From contig NZ_MOBP01000006.1 in the NCBI RefSeq assembly GCF_003732665.1, forward strand, positions 735,411 to 799,410: 64,000 nt of DNA, written 5' to 3'. Of the stretch, positions 42,440 through 51,870 are shown one piece after another. Each line of letters starts with the position of its first letter. Within the stretch, counting starts at the first letter, position 1. Source of the DNA: Pseudomonas frederiksbergensis. GTDB taxonomy: Bacteria > Pseudomonadota > Gammaproteobacteria > Pseudomonadales > Pseudomonadaceae. The notes under the pieces are model-generated. The model was not told where the DNA came from and searched no databases. It was given only the letters and a program-made list of their open reading frames with translations. Made by a program: the position numbers and the translations under genes.

Positions 42440-42933
42440 AAGCAAGCCTTCAAGAACAAGGTCTTGATTAGGCGCGAGGGGCAGGGCAGCGGCAAATCAG
42501 AAAGTCTGGGGCGGTATCGAGAAATTAAATAAACCGCCATCCGGTGGGAGCGGGCTTGCTCGCGAAGGCGCCGGGTCAGTCGACATCTTTGTTGAATGAC
42601 ACTGCGCCTTCGCGAGCAAGCCCGCTCCCACAGGTTTTGTGGCGCGTGTAATGTTTAGCCAGTCTGCAACCAAAGTTCTCCAATTGCCGATTTAACGGAG
42701 CATCCACCCATGTAACGCTGCTGCTCATCTGTTTTCTGCGGTTTCTTCTATGGACGGTTGGCCAATCGCACTTCCCTCCGAACTGGCCTTCTGGGCGCTG
42801 TGGCATTGCCGTCATGCGCGCCCGCCGGACTCCTGCGTTTCCCGTTGATTGTTCCTACAGGTCCCACGCCATGCGTCGGGATCAAACCGGCGGCGCCCGC
42901 GCGTTTGCCTGACACGGAAAAACGAGAATTCCC
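42440..42933. other. Intergenic region with one REP doublet
   Basis: The 494 bases between the MFS gene and the glutamine-synthetase-like gene hold a REP doublet at 42544-42632. The 300 bases after it have no recognisable gene and should include the promoter of the following gene. Confidence 0.55.
42544..42632. repeat. REP doublet
   Basis: Forward and complement REP cores about 42 bp apart. The spacer differs from those in the three large clusters. Confidence 0.9.
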
Positions 42934-44316
42934 ATGAGTTGTGCCACGACTTCCTTCGCCACACAGCAAGAAGCCCTGACCTTTCTGGAACAGAACCCGG
43001 ATATCGAGATGTTCGAGTTGTTCATCGTCGACAACAACGGCGTGCCCCGGGGCAAATTGCTGCATCGCGATGAACTGTTGGCGGTATACGAAAGCGGCCG
43101 GCCCTTGCCGAGCACCATTCTTGGCCTGACGATCAATGGCGATGACGTGGAAAACTCCGGCCTGGTGTGGGACGTCGGCGATATCGATTGCCGCGCCTAT
43201 CCGGTCAGCGGCAGTTTGCAGCGCATGCCTTGGCGGCTGATTCCGACAGCGGCGGTGCAGGTCAGCATGCACCCCACCGAAGGTTTGCCGGCGACCATTG
43301 CCGACCCGCGTCACTTGCTGGCGAAGGTGATCGTGGGTTTGCAGGCCGACGGTTATTACCCGGTGATGGCGGCGGAGCTGGAGTTCTATTTGCTGGATCA
43401 ACAGCGCGACAGCAACGGTCGGCCACAACCGGCCCGGGACGTTGACGGACAGCGGCCACGTGCGACTCAGGTTTATGGCTTGCGCGAACTGGAGCAGATC
43501 GAGCCGTTCCTCGCCGACCTGTATAGCGCCTGCAAACTCCAGGGCATACCGGCACGCACGGCGATTTCCGAATACGCGCCGGGCCAGGTGGAAATCACCC
43601 TGGAGCACCGCGCCGACGCCTTGCAGGCGATGGACGAAGCGGTGCGTTACAAACGCCTGGTCAAAGGCGTGGCCCACAAGCACGGGATGGCCGCGTGCTT
43701 CATGGCCAAGCCCTTTGATGACCTGGCCGGCACCGGCATGCACATGCACGTCAGCCTGGCGGACAAGGACGGCAACAACCTGTTCGCCAGCGAAGCTGCC
43801 GACGGCACGCCGCTGCTCCGGCACGCGGTGGGCGGCATGCTCGGCACCTTGCTCGATTCGTTGCTGCTGTTCTGCCCGAACGCCAACTCCTATCGGCGCT
43901 TCCAAACCAACAGCTACGCGCCGCTGGCCCCCACCTGGGGCGTGGACAACCGCACCGTGAGCCTGCGCGTCCCCGGCGGCCCGGCGTTCTCCCGGCACAT
44001 CGAGCACCGCATCTGCGGCGCCGACGCCAACCCGTATCTGGCCGCAGCGGCGATCCTCGCCGGCATTCATCGCGGCATCCGCGAGCAACTCGATCCCGGC
44101 GCCCCGGTAGAAGGCAACGGCTACGCCCAGGCCACCGAACGGCTGCCCACCGATTGGCTGACCACGTTGCGCGCACTGCAAGCTTCGACCTGGGCCCGGG
44201 AAGCCTTCGGCGGTGAATTCCTCGGCGTGTACCTGGCGGTCAAGCGTGCCGAATATCGGCAGTTCATGGGCGAGGTCGGAGAGCAAGACTGGCGCTGGTA
44301 TCTGAACCAGGCCTGA
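42934..44316 (+). CDS. Glutamine synthetase-family ligase (glutamylpolyamine synthetase type)
   Basis: A 460-residue member of the GS family related to PuuA and the Pau enzymes, which join glutamate to polyamines or other amines using ATP. Landmarks are AAELEFYLLD (metal site), ISEYAPGQVEITL, MHMHVSL (the GTGMHMH metal motif), and NRTVSLRVPGGPAFSRHIEHRICGADANPYL. The length is about that of PuuA and shorter than GlnA, without the adenylylation tyrosine motif that I can see. It stands alone on the plus strand. Amine substrate unknown. Confidence 0.9.
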   Translation: MSCATTSFATQQEALTFLEQNPDIEMFELFIVDNNGVPRGKLLHRDELLAVYESGRPLPSTILGLTINGDDVENSGLVWDVGDIDCRAYPVSGSLQRMPWRLIPTAAVQVSMHPTEGLPATIADPRHLLAKVIVGLQADGYYPVMAAELEFYLLDQQRDSNGRPQPARDVDGQRPRATQVYGLRELEQIEPFLADLYSACKLQGIPARTAISEYAPGQVEITLEHRADALQAMDEAVRYKRLVKGVAHKHGMAACFMAKPFDDLAGTGMHMHVSLADKDGNNLFASEAADGTPLLRHAVGGMLGTLLDSLLLFCPNANSYRRFQTNSYAPLAPTWGVDNRTVSLRVPGGPAFSRHIEHRICGADANPYLAAAAILAGIHRGIREQLDPGAPVEGNGYAQATERLPTDWLTTLRALQASTWAREAFGGEFLGVYLAVKRAEYRQFMGEVGEQDWRWYLNQA

Positions 44317-44485
44317 CCGTTTCGCAAATACTTTAAAAGTTTCATGTTTATACCGGGAGCCAACTAATCGTTGGCTTCTTTTTCACGAAAAATTGATGGT
44401 TCGCTGCTTAAAGTTTGTGCTGTCGCGGAAAATGAAATTTTCACATTTTGCCGGCGGCACTTCTTTTCAGGAACAGTCGACCCGC

Positions 44486-46135
44486 ATGTTGAAATTCAAA
44501 GCCGTGCGCCCCGAGTGGGTGACACTGATTGCCAGCGCCTTCCTATTGGCCGGGTTTAACCTGGTTCTGTGGCAGCACCTTTTCGACATCACCGCCTCGA
44601 ATGCCCAGGGTATCGTCATGCGCGTGGCGTTTGGCGTCATGGTGCTCGGTGCATTCAACATCGTTCTGACCTTGCTGGCGTTCCGGCCGGTGCTCAAACC
44701 GCTGCTGACGTTGATCTTCCTGATCAGCGCCGGCGTGGCTTATTTCATGAGCCAATATGGCGTATTAATCGACGCTGGCATGTTGCGCAACTTCGCCGAA
44801 ACCAATGCCACGGAAGTGCGCGACTTACTCTCGATAAAGTTGCTGGGCTATGTTGCTCTTCTGGGTGTTTTGCCGTCGTGGTTGTTATGGAAAACACCGA
44901 TCAATTATCGCGTCTGGCATCGTGATCTATTAAGTAAAGCATTGGTGAGCATTGCCTCAGTGGCGGTGATCGGTGGCGTTGCCTTGGTTAATTATCAGGG
45001 GTTGTCGTCGCTGTTTCGCAATCACCATGAATTGCACTTGATGGTCGTGCCAAGCAACTACATCGGCGCGTCAGTGGGATATCTGCGTGAGCAAGTAGCC
45101 TCGGCGCAACAACCCTTCGTCAAGATCGGCGAAGACGCCCGCAAAGACCTGACCTGGCAGGCCCACGGCCGCAAATCCCTGACCGTGCTGGTCGTGGGCG
45201 AAAGTGCCCGGGCCGAGAACTTCGGCATCCTCGGCTATGATCGCGACACCACCCCCAAACTGAGCCAGGAGGCGGGCCTGATCGCCTTCACCGACGTGCA
45301 TTCCTGCGGCACGGAAACCGCCGTGTCGGTGCCGTGCATGTTCTCCAACATGGGCCGCAAGGATTACAACGCCAGCAAGGCGAAGAACGAAGAAGGCCTG
45401 CTGGACGTGCTCCAGCGTGCCGGCCTGGACGTGATCTGGCGCGATAACCAGTCAGGCTGCAAAGGCACGTGTGATCGAGTAACGATCGATGATGTGAGCA
45501 ATTTGAAAGACCCGGTGTTGTGCTCCAGCAGCGAATGCCGCGATGAAATCCTCTTGCAAGGTTTGCAGCACTTTATCGACACACTGGATAAAGACACCGT
45601 GCTGGTCCTGCACCAGATGGGCAGCCACGGCCCGGAATACTTCAAGCGTTATCCCAAAGAGTACGAACACTTCACGCCGGTGTGTGAAAGCAATGCACTG
45701 AATAATTGCAGCCGCGAAAGCATCGTCAATGGCTACGACAACACCCTGGTGTATACCGATCATGTGCTGTCGACCCTGATCGATGTGTTGCGCAGCAACC
45801 AGGATAAAGTCGATACCGCGATGCTTTACCTGTCCGACCACGGCGAATCCCTGGGCGAGTACAACCTGTTCCTCCACGGCACGCCGTACATGATGGCGCC
45901 GGAACAACAGAAACACGTGGCCATGCTGGCGTGGTTTTCCGACAGCTATCAACGTTCGTTCTCGGTGGACACTCACTGCCTGCAACTCAGTCGTGAAAAA
46001 CCCCTGAGCCAGGACAACCTGTTCCATTCGATGCTCGGTTTGCTGGAGGTCGACAGTAAGGTCTACAACCCGGACCTGGACATGTTTGCCGGCTGCCGCA
46101 GCACTGTGATAGACGGCGTGCTGGCTAAAAAATGA
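44486..46135 (+). CDS. eptA: Lipid A/LPS phosphoethanolamine transferase (EptA type)
   Basis: An inner-membrane enzyme that transfers phosphoethanolamine from phosphatidylethanolamine to lipid A or LPS core, facing the periplasm. The 549 residues start at 44486 with five membrane helices in the first 180 residues. The sulfatase-like periplasmic domain follows: VVGESARAENFGILGYDRD, HSCGTETAVSVPCM with the catalytic threonine, LHQMGSHGPEY and SDHGESLGE as zinc ligands. Cysteine pairs (SGCKGTCD, CSSSECRD) resemble those of EptA. It probably contributes to cationic-peptide resistance. A longer frame to 44393 is unlikely. Confidence 0.92.
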   Translation: MLKFKAVRPEWVTLIASAFLLAGFNLVLWQHLFDITASNAQGIVMRVAFGVMVLGAFNIVLTLLAFRPVLKPLLTLIFLISAGVAYFMSQYGVLIDAGMLRNFAETNATEVRDLLSIKLLGYVALLGVLPSWLLWKTPINYRVWHRDLLSKALVSIASVAVIGGVALVNYQGLSSLFRNHHELHLMVVPSNYIGASVGYLREQVASAQQPFVKIGEDARKDLTWQAHGRKSLTVLVVGESARAENFGILGYDRDTTPKLSQEAGLIAFTDVHSCGTETAVSVPCMFSNMGRKDYNASKAKNEEGLLDVLQRAGLDVIWRDNQSGCKGTCDRVTIDDVSNLKDPVLCSSSECRDEILLQGLQHFIDTLDKDTVLVLHQMGSHGPEYFKRYPKEYEHFTPVCESNALNNCSRESIVNGYDNTLVYTDHVLSTLIDVLRSNQDKVDTAMLYLSDHGESLGEYNLFLHGTPYMMAPEQQKHVAMLAWFSDSYQRSFSVDTHCLQLSREKPLSQDNLFHSMLGLLEVDSKVYNPDLDMFAGCRSTVIDGVLAKK

Positions 46136-46208
46136 AGGTTTCGACTTATTTTTCACGGGCCGGTCGCTAACCTGCGACCGGTAGATATTCCAACAAGAGC
46201 CCCTGAAC

Positions 46209-46871
46209 ATGTCCGCGTTGCCTCCATCTGCCATCGAGCTTGAGTTTGCCCGGCGCTACGATCAGGAACACGCCCGCGTCTGCCTGCAGCCGCAACCCCG
46301 TGGCCTGGTCGGGCGCCTGGCGTTCTGGCGCGCCGAGCATCTGGTGCGCAGCGCCCTCAAGATTGCCGGCGAGCCGGGTTTGCTCCTGGACGTGGCTTGT
46401 GGCTCCGGGCGCTTCTGGCCGGTGCTGGCCGAGCATGGCAACCGGGTGATCCTGGCGTCGGACCCGTCCCAGGACATGCTCGACCACGCCCGCACCCATC
46501 ACCCGCAGCTGTTGCTCGAACGGATCAAGACCTTTCAGAGCTCGGCGTTCACCATCGGTCTGTCGGCCAATGCGGTGGATTGCATTATTTGCATGCAGTT
46601 GTTTCAGCATATCGCCAGCCCCGAGCATCGGCTGGCGATGCTCCAGGAGTTTCATCGGGTCAGCCGTGACACGGTGATTGTCTCGGTGCGCCTTGAGCGC
46701 CACGTCAAGCGCCTGTCCCGCTCTGCCAGGGGCGTTGAGCCCGAACCACTGGTGAGCAAGGCGCTGGTGGAAGCGGAGTTCCGGCGGGCGGGTTTCGCCC
46801 TGGTCAGCCATCAGGATTTCTTTCCCGCGTGCTCGCGGCTGCGGGTCTACGTGCTGCGTAAGACCGGATAA
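46209..46871 (+). CDS. SAM-dependent methyltransferase
   Basis: A class I methyltransferase of 220 residues. Motif I is LLLDVACGSGRFWPVL (about residues 61-76), followed by the acidic end of strand 2 (ILASDPSQDMLDHAR) and a motif resembling post-II (NAVDCIICMQLFQHI). There is no membrane segment. It lies 73 bp after eptA on the same strand and before rnd. The sequence resembles small-molecule or lipid methyltransferases, and the substrate is unknown. A role in the lipid A pathway with eptA is possible but only positional. Confidence 0.83.
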   Translation: MSALPPSAIELEFARRYDQEHARVCLQPQPRGLVGRLAFWRAEHLVRSALKIAGEPGLLLDVACGSGRFWPVLAEHGNRVILASDPSQDMLDHARTHHPQLLLERIKTFQSSAFTIGLSANAVDCIICMQLFQHIASPEHRLAMLQEFHRVSRDTVIVSVRLERHVKRLSRSARGVEPEPLVSKALVEAEFRRAGFALVSHQDFFPACSRLRVYVLRKTG

Positions 46872-46994
46872 CCTCCCTTCGTCAGACATTTCTTGCCTTT
46901 AAGTGGGCATTTTCGCTAAAGCTCTTGTTCAGTGGATGCGCGGAAATCGCCGGGGGCGATATATACTGCGCGCCATTCTTCAAGGGAGAGCCGT

Positions 46995-48128
46995 GTGGCC
47001 ATCGATATTCACTGGATTCGCGACAACGATAGCCTCGGTCAGTTTTGCGCCGAGTGGCAGCAGCTGCCATTCGTTGCCCTCGACACCGAATTCATGCGGG
47101 TCGACACCTTTTATCCGATTGCCGGCCTGTTGCAGATCGGCGATGGCGTACGCGCTTACCTGATTGATCCGCTGACCATCGATAACTGGCAGCCCCTGGC
47201 CGCGCTGCTGGAAAACCCGGCCGTGGTCAAAGTCGTGCATGCCTGCAGCGAAGACCTCGAAGTCCTGCTGCGCCTGACCGGCAGCCTGCCGGCGCCGCTG
47301 TTCGACACGCAACTGGCTGCGGCTTACCTGAACCTCGGTTTCTCCATGGGCTACTCGCGGCTGGTCCAAGAGGTGCTCGGCATCGACCTGCCCAAGGGCG
47401 AGACCCGCTCCGACTGGCTGCAACGTCCACTGTCCGAGACCCAGATCAGCTACGCCGCCGAAGATGCCCTGCACCTGGCGGAAGTCTACGTGCGTCTGCA
47501 ACCCAAGCTGTCTGAAGACAAATACAGCTGGGTGCTGGAGGACGGCGCCGAACTGGTGGCCAACCTGCGCCGCGAGGTCGATCCGTACGAGGTCTACCGC
47601 GAAGCCAAACTCGCCTGGAAACTGTCCCGCGCCCAACTCGCGGTCTTGCGTGAACTGTGCGCCTGGCGCGAGCACGAAGCCCGCGCCCGGGATCTGCCGC
47701 GCAACCGCATCGTGCGTGAACATTCCCTGTGGCCGCTGGCCCGGACTCAGCCGGACAACCTCGGCGCGCTGGCGAAAATCGAAGACATGCACCCGCGTAC
47801 CGTGCGTCAGGACGGCGAATTCCTGCTGGACCTGATCAAGCGTTCTGCCAGTGTGTCGCCTGAACAATGGCCGCCTGCGGTGCCGGAGCCATTGCCGGTG
47901 GACGCCGCCGTGCTGGTCAAGCAACTGCGAGCCATCGGCCAGGCCGAAGCCGAGCGCCTGAACATCGCGCCAGAATTGATGCTGCGCAAGAAAACCCTGG
48001 AAGCGCTGCTCAAGAGCGGCTACCCCAACGGTCCTTACCAATTGCCTGATTCGCTGCGTGGCTGGCGCCGCGAATTAATGGGCCAGGCGCTGCTCGACAG
48101 CCTGGCCACCGCCGGAGAACAGCCTTGA
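46995..48128 (+). CDS. rnd: Ribonuclease D
   Basis: RNase D is a 3'-5' exoribonuclease that trims tRNA and other small RNAs. The 377 residues (E. coli 375) have the DEDD motifs: ALDTEFMR (D, E), [14 protein letters not shown] with the second D, and [13 protein letters not shown]. An HRDC domain follows (about residues 210-290). The GTG at 46995 has AAGGGAGAG upstream and gives a typical N-terminus (MAIDIHWI). ycgL starts inside its stop at TTGA, so the two are coupled. Confidence 0.95.
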   Translation: MAIDIHWIRDNDSLGQFCAEWQQLPFVALDTEFMRVDTFYPIAGLLQIGDGVRAYLIDPLTIDNWQPLAALLENPAVVKVVHACSEDLEVLLRLTGSLPAPLFDTQLAAAYLNLGFSMGYSRLVQEVLGIDLPKGETRSDWLQRPLSETQISYAAEDALHLAEVYVRLQPKLSEDKYSWVLEDGAELVANLRREVDPYEVYREAKLAWKLSRAQLAVLRELCAWREHEARARDLPRNRIVREHSLWPLARTQPDNLGALAKIEDMHPRTVRQDGEFLLDLIKRSASVSPEQWPPAVPEPLPVDAAVLVKQLRAIGQAEAERLNIAPELMLRKKTLEALLKSGYPNGPYQLPDSLRGWRRELMGQALLDSLATAGEQP

Positions 48129-48418
48129 AACGTATTTGCTCCATTTACCGCAGCCTGAAGAAAAACGAGATGTACCTCTATGTGCTCAAGAGCGATGCAC
48201 TGGAGCGCGTCCCGGAATCGCTGATGGCGGCGTTCGGCAAGCCCCATCACGCCTTCGACCTGGTGCTGACCCCCGAACGCAAACTGTCCCGCGAGGACAT
48301 CACCGTGGTCCTGGAAAACCTTGAGAAACAGGGTTACCACTTGCAGATGCCGCCGGCCGAGGACGAGTACATTGAACACTTGCCCGAAGAGCTGCTGCGC
48401 CGCAACGACCCGATGTGA
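48125..48418 (+). CDS. YcgL-domain protein
   Basis: The 97-residue protein is a single YcgL domain, of unknown function and conserved next to rnd in pseudomonads. It begins [22 protein letters not shown] and ends with [12 protein letters not shown]. The start is TTG, overlapping the rnd stop (TTGA). It has no signal peptide or membrane helix. A link with RNA processing is suggested by position only. Confidence 0.92.
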   Translation: MKRICSIYRSLKKNEMYLYVLKSDALERVPESLMAAFGKPHHAFDLVLTPERKLSREDITVVLENLEKQGYHLQMPPAEDEYIEHLPEELLRRNDPM

Positions 48419-48537
48419 TCGGCAGACAGGTTCCGTTCAGAACCTGTGTGAAAGACTGGAATGATTTTTATGATGGCCGCGGCGATGGAGTGATACTCCG
48501 TCCGCGGTCGTCTGCACTGTTTTGAAAGGTTTGAACC

Positions 48538-49470
48538 ATGCGCGTTCTGATTGCTGAACACGACCACCCTGTGTACGCCCAGCTGCTGCGTCAGGCAGCG
48601 CCCGAGCTGGAAGTGCTGACCAGCGGCGACTCCGCCGAACTGGCGCGCCAGGCGGCTGATTGCCCGATCTGGCTCGGCCAGCCGGACTTGCTGGCGAACC
48701 TGCTGCGTCAGGGGCATCAGCCACAATGGCTGCAATCGACCTGGGCCGGCATCACGCCGCTGCTGGCCGACGGTTTGCCACGCCACTATCGCCTGACCCG
48801 GGCGGTGGGGATTTTCGGCCAGGTCATGGCTGAATACGTGTTGACCTATATGCTCGGTCACGAACGCGAGGTGCTGGCGCGGTTGGTCAGCCAGGTCGAG
48901 CGCAAGTGGGACAGTCGTCAGGGCCAGAGTCTGGCGGGGCGCAAAGTGTTGATCGTCGGCACCGGCGACATCGGCCAGACCGTGGCGAAATTCCTCGTGC
49001 CGTTTGGCGTGGAGTTGTACGGCATCGCCAGCGAAGCCCGGGAGCAGGCACCGTTTGTTGAAGTGGCCGCACTGGCCGACCTGCCGCGTCTGGTCGGTGA
49101 AGTGGATTACGTGATCAATCTGCTGCCCAACACCCCGAACACCCACGACCTTTACGACGCGGCGCTGTTCAAGCAATTCAAGCCGACCGGCGTGTTCATC
49201 AACGTCGGGCGGGGTGTGGCGGTGGTCGATGCGGACCTGGTGGAGGCCTTGAAAGAAGGGCATCTGGCGGGCGCGGTGATCGACGTCTGCCGTCAGGAAC
49301 CCCTGCCGCAACGCCACCCGTTCTGGACCGCCTGGGGCCTGCTGCTGACCGGCCACAGCTCGGCACCGACCTCACCGACGATGATGGTCAACCTGTTCGT
49401 CGAAAACCTGCGGGCCTACGAAGCGGGCGAAGCGCTGCGCGGGGAAGTGGACTTCAATCGCGGGTACTGA
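48538..49470 (+). CDS. D-2-hydroxyacid dehydrogenase
   Basis: A NAD(P)-dependent dehydrogenase of the glyoxylate/hydroxypyruvate reductase type, 310 residues. The Rossmann motif VGTGDIGQTVAKF is near residue 140, INVGRGVAVVDADL is the conserved arginine region, AVIDVCRQEPLP has the catalytic Glu, and LLTGHSSAPT holds the catalytic His. The specific 2-keto acid is unknown. It lies after ycgL on the same strand, separated by 119 bp. Confidence 0.92.
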   Translation: MRVLIAEHDHPVYAQLLRQAAPELEVLTSGDSAELARQAADCPIWLGQPDLLANLLRQGHQPQWLQSTWAGITPLLADGLPRHYRLTRAVGIFGQVMAEYVLTYMLGHEREVLARLVSQVERKWDSRQGQSLAGRKVLIVGTGDIGQTVAKFLVPFGVELYGIASEAREQAPFVEVAALADLPRLVGEVDYVINLLPNTPNTHDLYDAALFKQFKPTGVFINVGRGVAVVDADLVEALKEGHLAGAVIDVCRQEPLPQRHPFWTAWGLLLTGHSSAPTSPTMMVNLFVENLRAYEAGEALRGEVDFNRGY

Positions 49471-49504
49471 ATCCACCACCGCTTGAATCATGTGCAAAAC
49501 CAAC

Positions 49505-50409
49505 TGTGGTAGCGGGCTCGCTCGCGAAAGCGGTCTGTCAGTCAACATTGATGTTGAATGTGCCGCCCCCTTCGCGAGCAAGCCCGCTCCCACATGGGTT
49601 TTGTGGTGTCACTCAGAATTCGTGAACGCCCGAGATCACCTGTGGGAGCGGGCTCGCTCGCGAAAGCGGTCTACCGGTCAACATTGATGTTGAATGTGCC
49701 GGCCCCTTCGCGAGCAAGCCTGCTCCCACATGGGGTTTATGGTGTCACTCAGAATTCGTGAACGTCCGAGATCAACTGTGGGAGCGGGCTCGCTCGCGAA
49801 AGCGGTCTGCCAGTCAACATCGATGTTGAATGTGCCGGCCCTTTCGCGAGCAAGCCCGCTCCCACATGGGTTTTGTGGTGTCACTCAGAATTTGTGAACG
49901 CCCGAGATCACCTGTGGGAGCGGGCTCGCTCGCGAAAGCGGTCTACCAGTCAACATTGATGTTGAATGTGCGGGCCCCTTCGCGAGCAAGCCCGCTCCCA
50001 CATGGGTTTTGTGGTGTCACTCAGAATTCGTGAACGCCCGAGATCACCTGTGGGAGCGAGCCTGCTCGCGAAAGCGGTCTGCCAGTCAACATTGATGTTG
50101 AATGTGCCGGCCCCTTCGCGAGCAAGCCCGCTCCCACATGGGTTTTGTGGTGTCACTCAGAATTCGTGAACGCCCGAGATCACCTGTGGGAGCGGGCTTG
50201 CTCGCGAAAGCGGTCTGCCAGTCAACATCGATGTTGAATGTGCCGGCCCCTTCGCGAGCAGGCTCGCTCCCACATTGGCATCTGCTGTGAACTCATGATT
50301 TGTGTACGCCCGAGATCACCTGTGGGAGCGAGCCTGCTCGCGAAAGCGGTCTGTCAGTCAACATTGATGTTGAATGTGCCGCCCCCTTCGCGAGCAAGCC
50401 CGCTCCCAC
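49505..50409. repeat. REP cluster, seven inverted doublets with exact 136-bp period
   Basis: Doublets begin at 49505, 49641, 49777, 49913, 50049, 50185 and 50321, each exactly 136 bp after the last. Each unit has a forward core, the linker GTCAACATTGATGTTGAATG, a complement core, then a conserved spacer ending CGCCCGAGATCACC. The first core has one change (GTGGTAGCG). The cluster fills the 960-bp gap between the dehydrogenase and the convergent nitroreductase gene. Confidence 0.95.
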
Positions 50410-50430
50410 CGTTTGGTTTTGCGGTGTGGG

Positions 50431-51024
50431 TTAGAGGGTGAAGTTGCCTTCCGCCGCGAGTTCGCTCAACGGGCGGCGCGGGCTTGGTTCTTCGCGGGCT
50501 TGCAGGTATTCGGCCAGGGTTGCCTTGTCGCCCAGCTTGCCAACGGCGACCGCTGCGTGCAGCGCATAGCCTTCGGGAATGTTCAGCTCCTTGCGGGTCA
50601 GTTCCTGGTCGAAACCGGCCATGCCGTGGGTGTGCCAGCCGCTGAGGCTCGCTTGCAGCGCCAGGTGGCCCCATGCCGAGCCGGTGTCGAAGGTGTGCCA
50701 CAGCGCCGGGGTTTCTTCGGTGGCGCCGGGTACGGCGAAGGTGGTTTTCGAGATCACGATCACCAGCGCCGAGGCGTGTTGCGCCCAGCCGCGATTGAAC
50801 TCGTTCAGCAGACCCAGGAAACGCTCCCAGTTCGGCGTGTCACGGCGCGCGTACAGAAACCGCCAAGGCTGCGAGTTGTAAGCCGACGGCGCCCAGCGCG
50901 CCGCTTCGAAGAAGCTCAGCAGGGTTTCTTCCGGGATGGCTTCGCCGGTGAAGGCCCGTGGCGACCAGCGATCAGTGAACTGTGGGTGAATGGCGTAATC
51001 GGCAACGCGTGGATTGGCACTCAT
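50431..51024 (-). CDS. Nitroreductase-family protein
   Basis: A 197-residue FMN-dependent nitroreductase-like enzyme using NAD(P)H. The N-terminal DRWSPRAFTGEAIPEETLLSFFEAARWAPSA, in part, and SAYNSQPWRFLY form the FMN-binding region, and WGHLALQASLSGWHTHGMAGFD is the helix at the dimer interface. No metal or Fe-S motif is visible. The physiological substrate is unknown. It converges with the dehydrogenase across the REP cluster. Confidence 0.9.
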   Translation of the reverse strand: MSANPRVADYAIHPQFTDRWSPRAFTGEAIPEETLLSFFEAARWAPSAYNSQPWRFLYARRDTPNWERFLGLLNEFNRGWAQHASALVIVISKTTFAVPGATEETPALWHTFDTGSAWGHLALQASLSGWHTHGMAGFDQELTRKELNIPEGYALHAAVAVGKLGDKATLAEYLQAREEPSPRRPLSELAAEGNFTL

Positions 51025-51305
51025 GCAGAGGTTCCTTTGCTACGTTTGGGACAGGGAGTCGAATAAAAACCAGCGGCCGCAGTTGAGCTGAGCGATGAGG
51101 TTTTCGTGAGCCGTGGCAATTCACCGGAATGCAACGCGGTTGCGCGTTAATGGCCTTCAGGTTTGGCTCGTTGCGACTGGCAAAGCTACTTCGCGGCGCG
51201 GCAACTGACAAGTGAAGTTCTACCGACAGTCGCCAACGCTTGGCCCGCAAGGCCTGGGGCACTAGACTGGCGGCCTTTTCACCACCTGATGCTGATGCTT
51301 GAACC

Positions 51306-51755
51306 ATGGCCGCCAAAGTCGAACCGTTCTGGATGCGCAAAACCCTCGATCAACTCGATCCCCAGGAATGGGAATCGCTGTGCGACGGCTGTGGCCTGTG
51401 CTGCCTGCAAAAGCTCGAGGACGAAGAAGACAACAGCGTCTACTACACGCGCATCGCCTGCAAACTGCTGGACCTGAACACCTGCCAGTGCACGGACTAC
51501 CCGAACCGTCGCACGTTTGTGCCGGACTGCATCCAGCTCACCCCGGGCAAGGCTGAAGAGTTCCAGTGGTTGCCGCCAACCTGCGGCTATCGGCTGGTCA
51601 GCGAAGGCAAGGATCTGCCGCTGTGGCATCACCTGGTGTGCGGCGACCGCGAGGCGGTGCACCACGAACGTATTTCCCAGTCCGGGCGCATGTTCGCCGA
51701 AGGCAGCGTGCCGGAAGACGACTGGGAAGATCACCTGATTTTCCGGGCGGGTTAA
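51306..51755 (+). CDS. YcgN-type cysteine-cluster protein
   Basis: A 149-residue protein of the YkgJ/YcgN cysteine-cluster family. The N-terminal [17 protein letters not shown] has four cysteines in C-x2-C-x3-C-C form, and further cysteines follow in [21 protein letters not shown]. The pattern suggests iron-sulfur or zinc binding. Function is unknown. The start at 51306 (ATGGCCGCC) is chosen from the typical [18 protein letters not shown]-terminus. It precedes a secreted protein gene on the same strand. Confidence 0.87.
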   Translation: MAAKVEPFWMRKTLDQLDPQEWESLCDGCGLCCLQKLEDEEDNSVYYTRIACKLLDLNTCQCTDYPNRRTFVPDCIQLTPGKAEEFQWLPPTCGYRLVSEGKDLPLWHHLVCGDREAVHHERISQSGRMFAEGSVPEDDWEDHLIFRAG

Positions 51756-51870
51756 TTGTGGTTAGGGAGCTTGCTGTGGCGAGGGAGCTTTTCGGATCGC
51801 CGCACCGTCCCGCTTGAGTGCACAGCACTCACAAAAAAATAGGCAGTGATTATTGCCACAAGGAGTGTGT

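Noticed and set aside
49505..50409. Possible CRISPR array in the regularly spaced repeats
   Set aside because: Units of 136 bp are made of inverted REP cores with conserved linkers. There are no short direct repeats with unique spacers and no cas genes.
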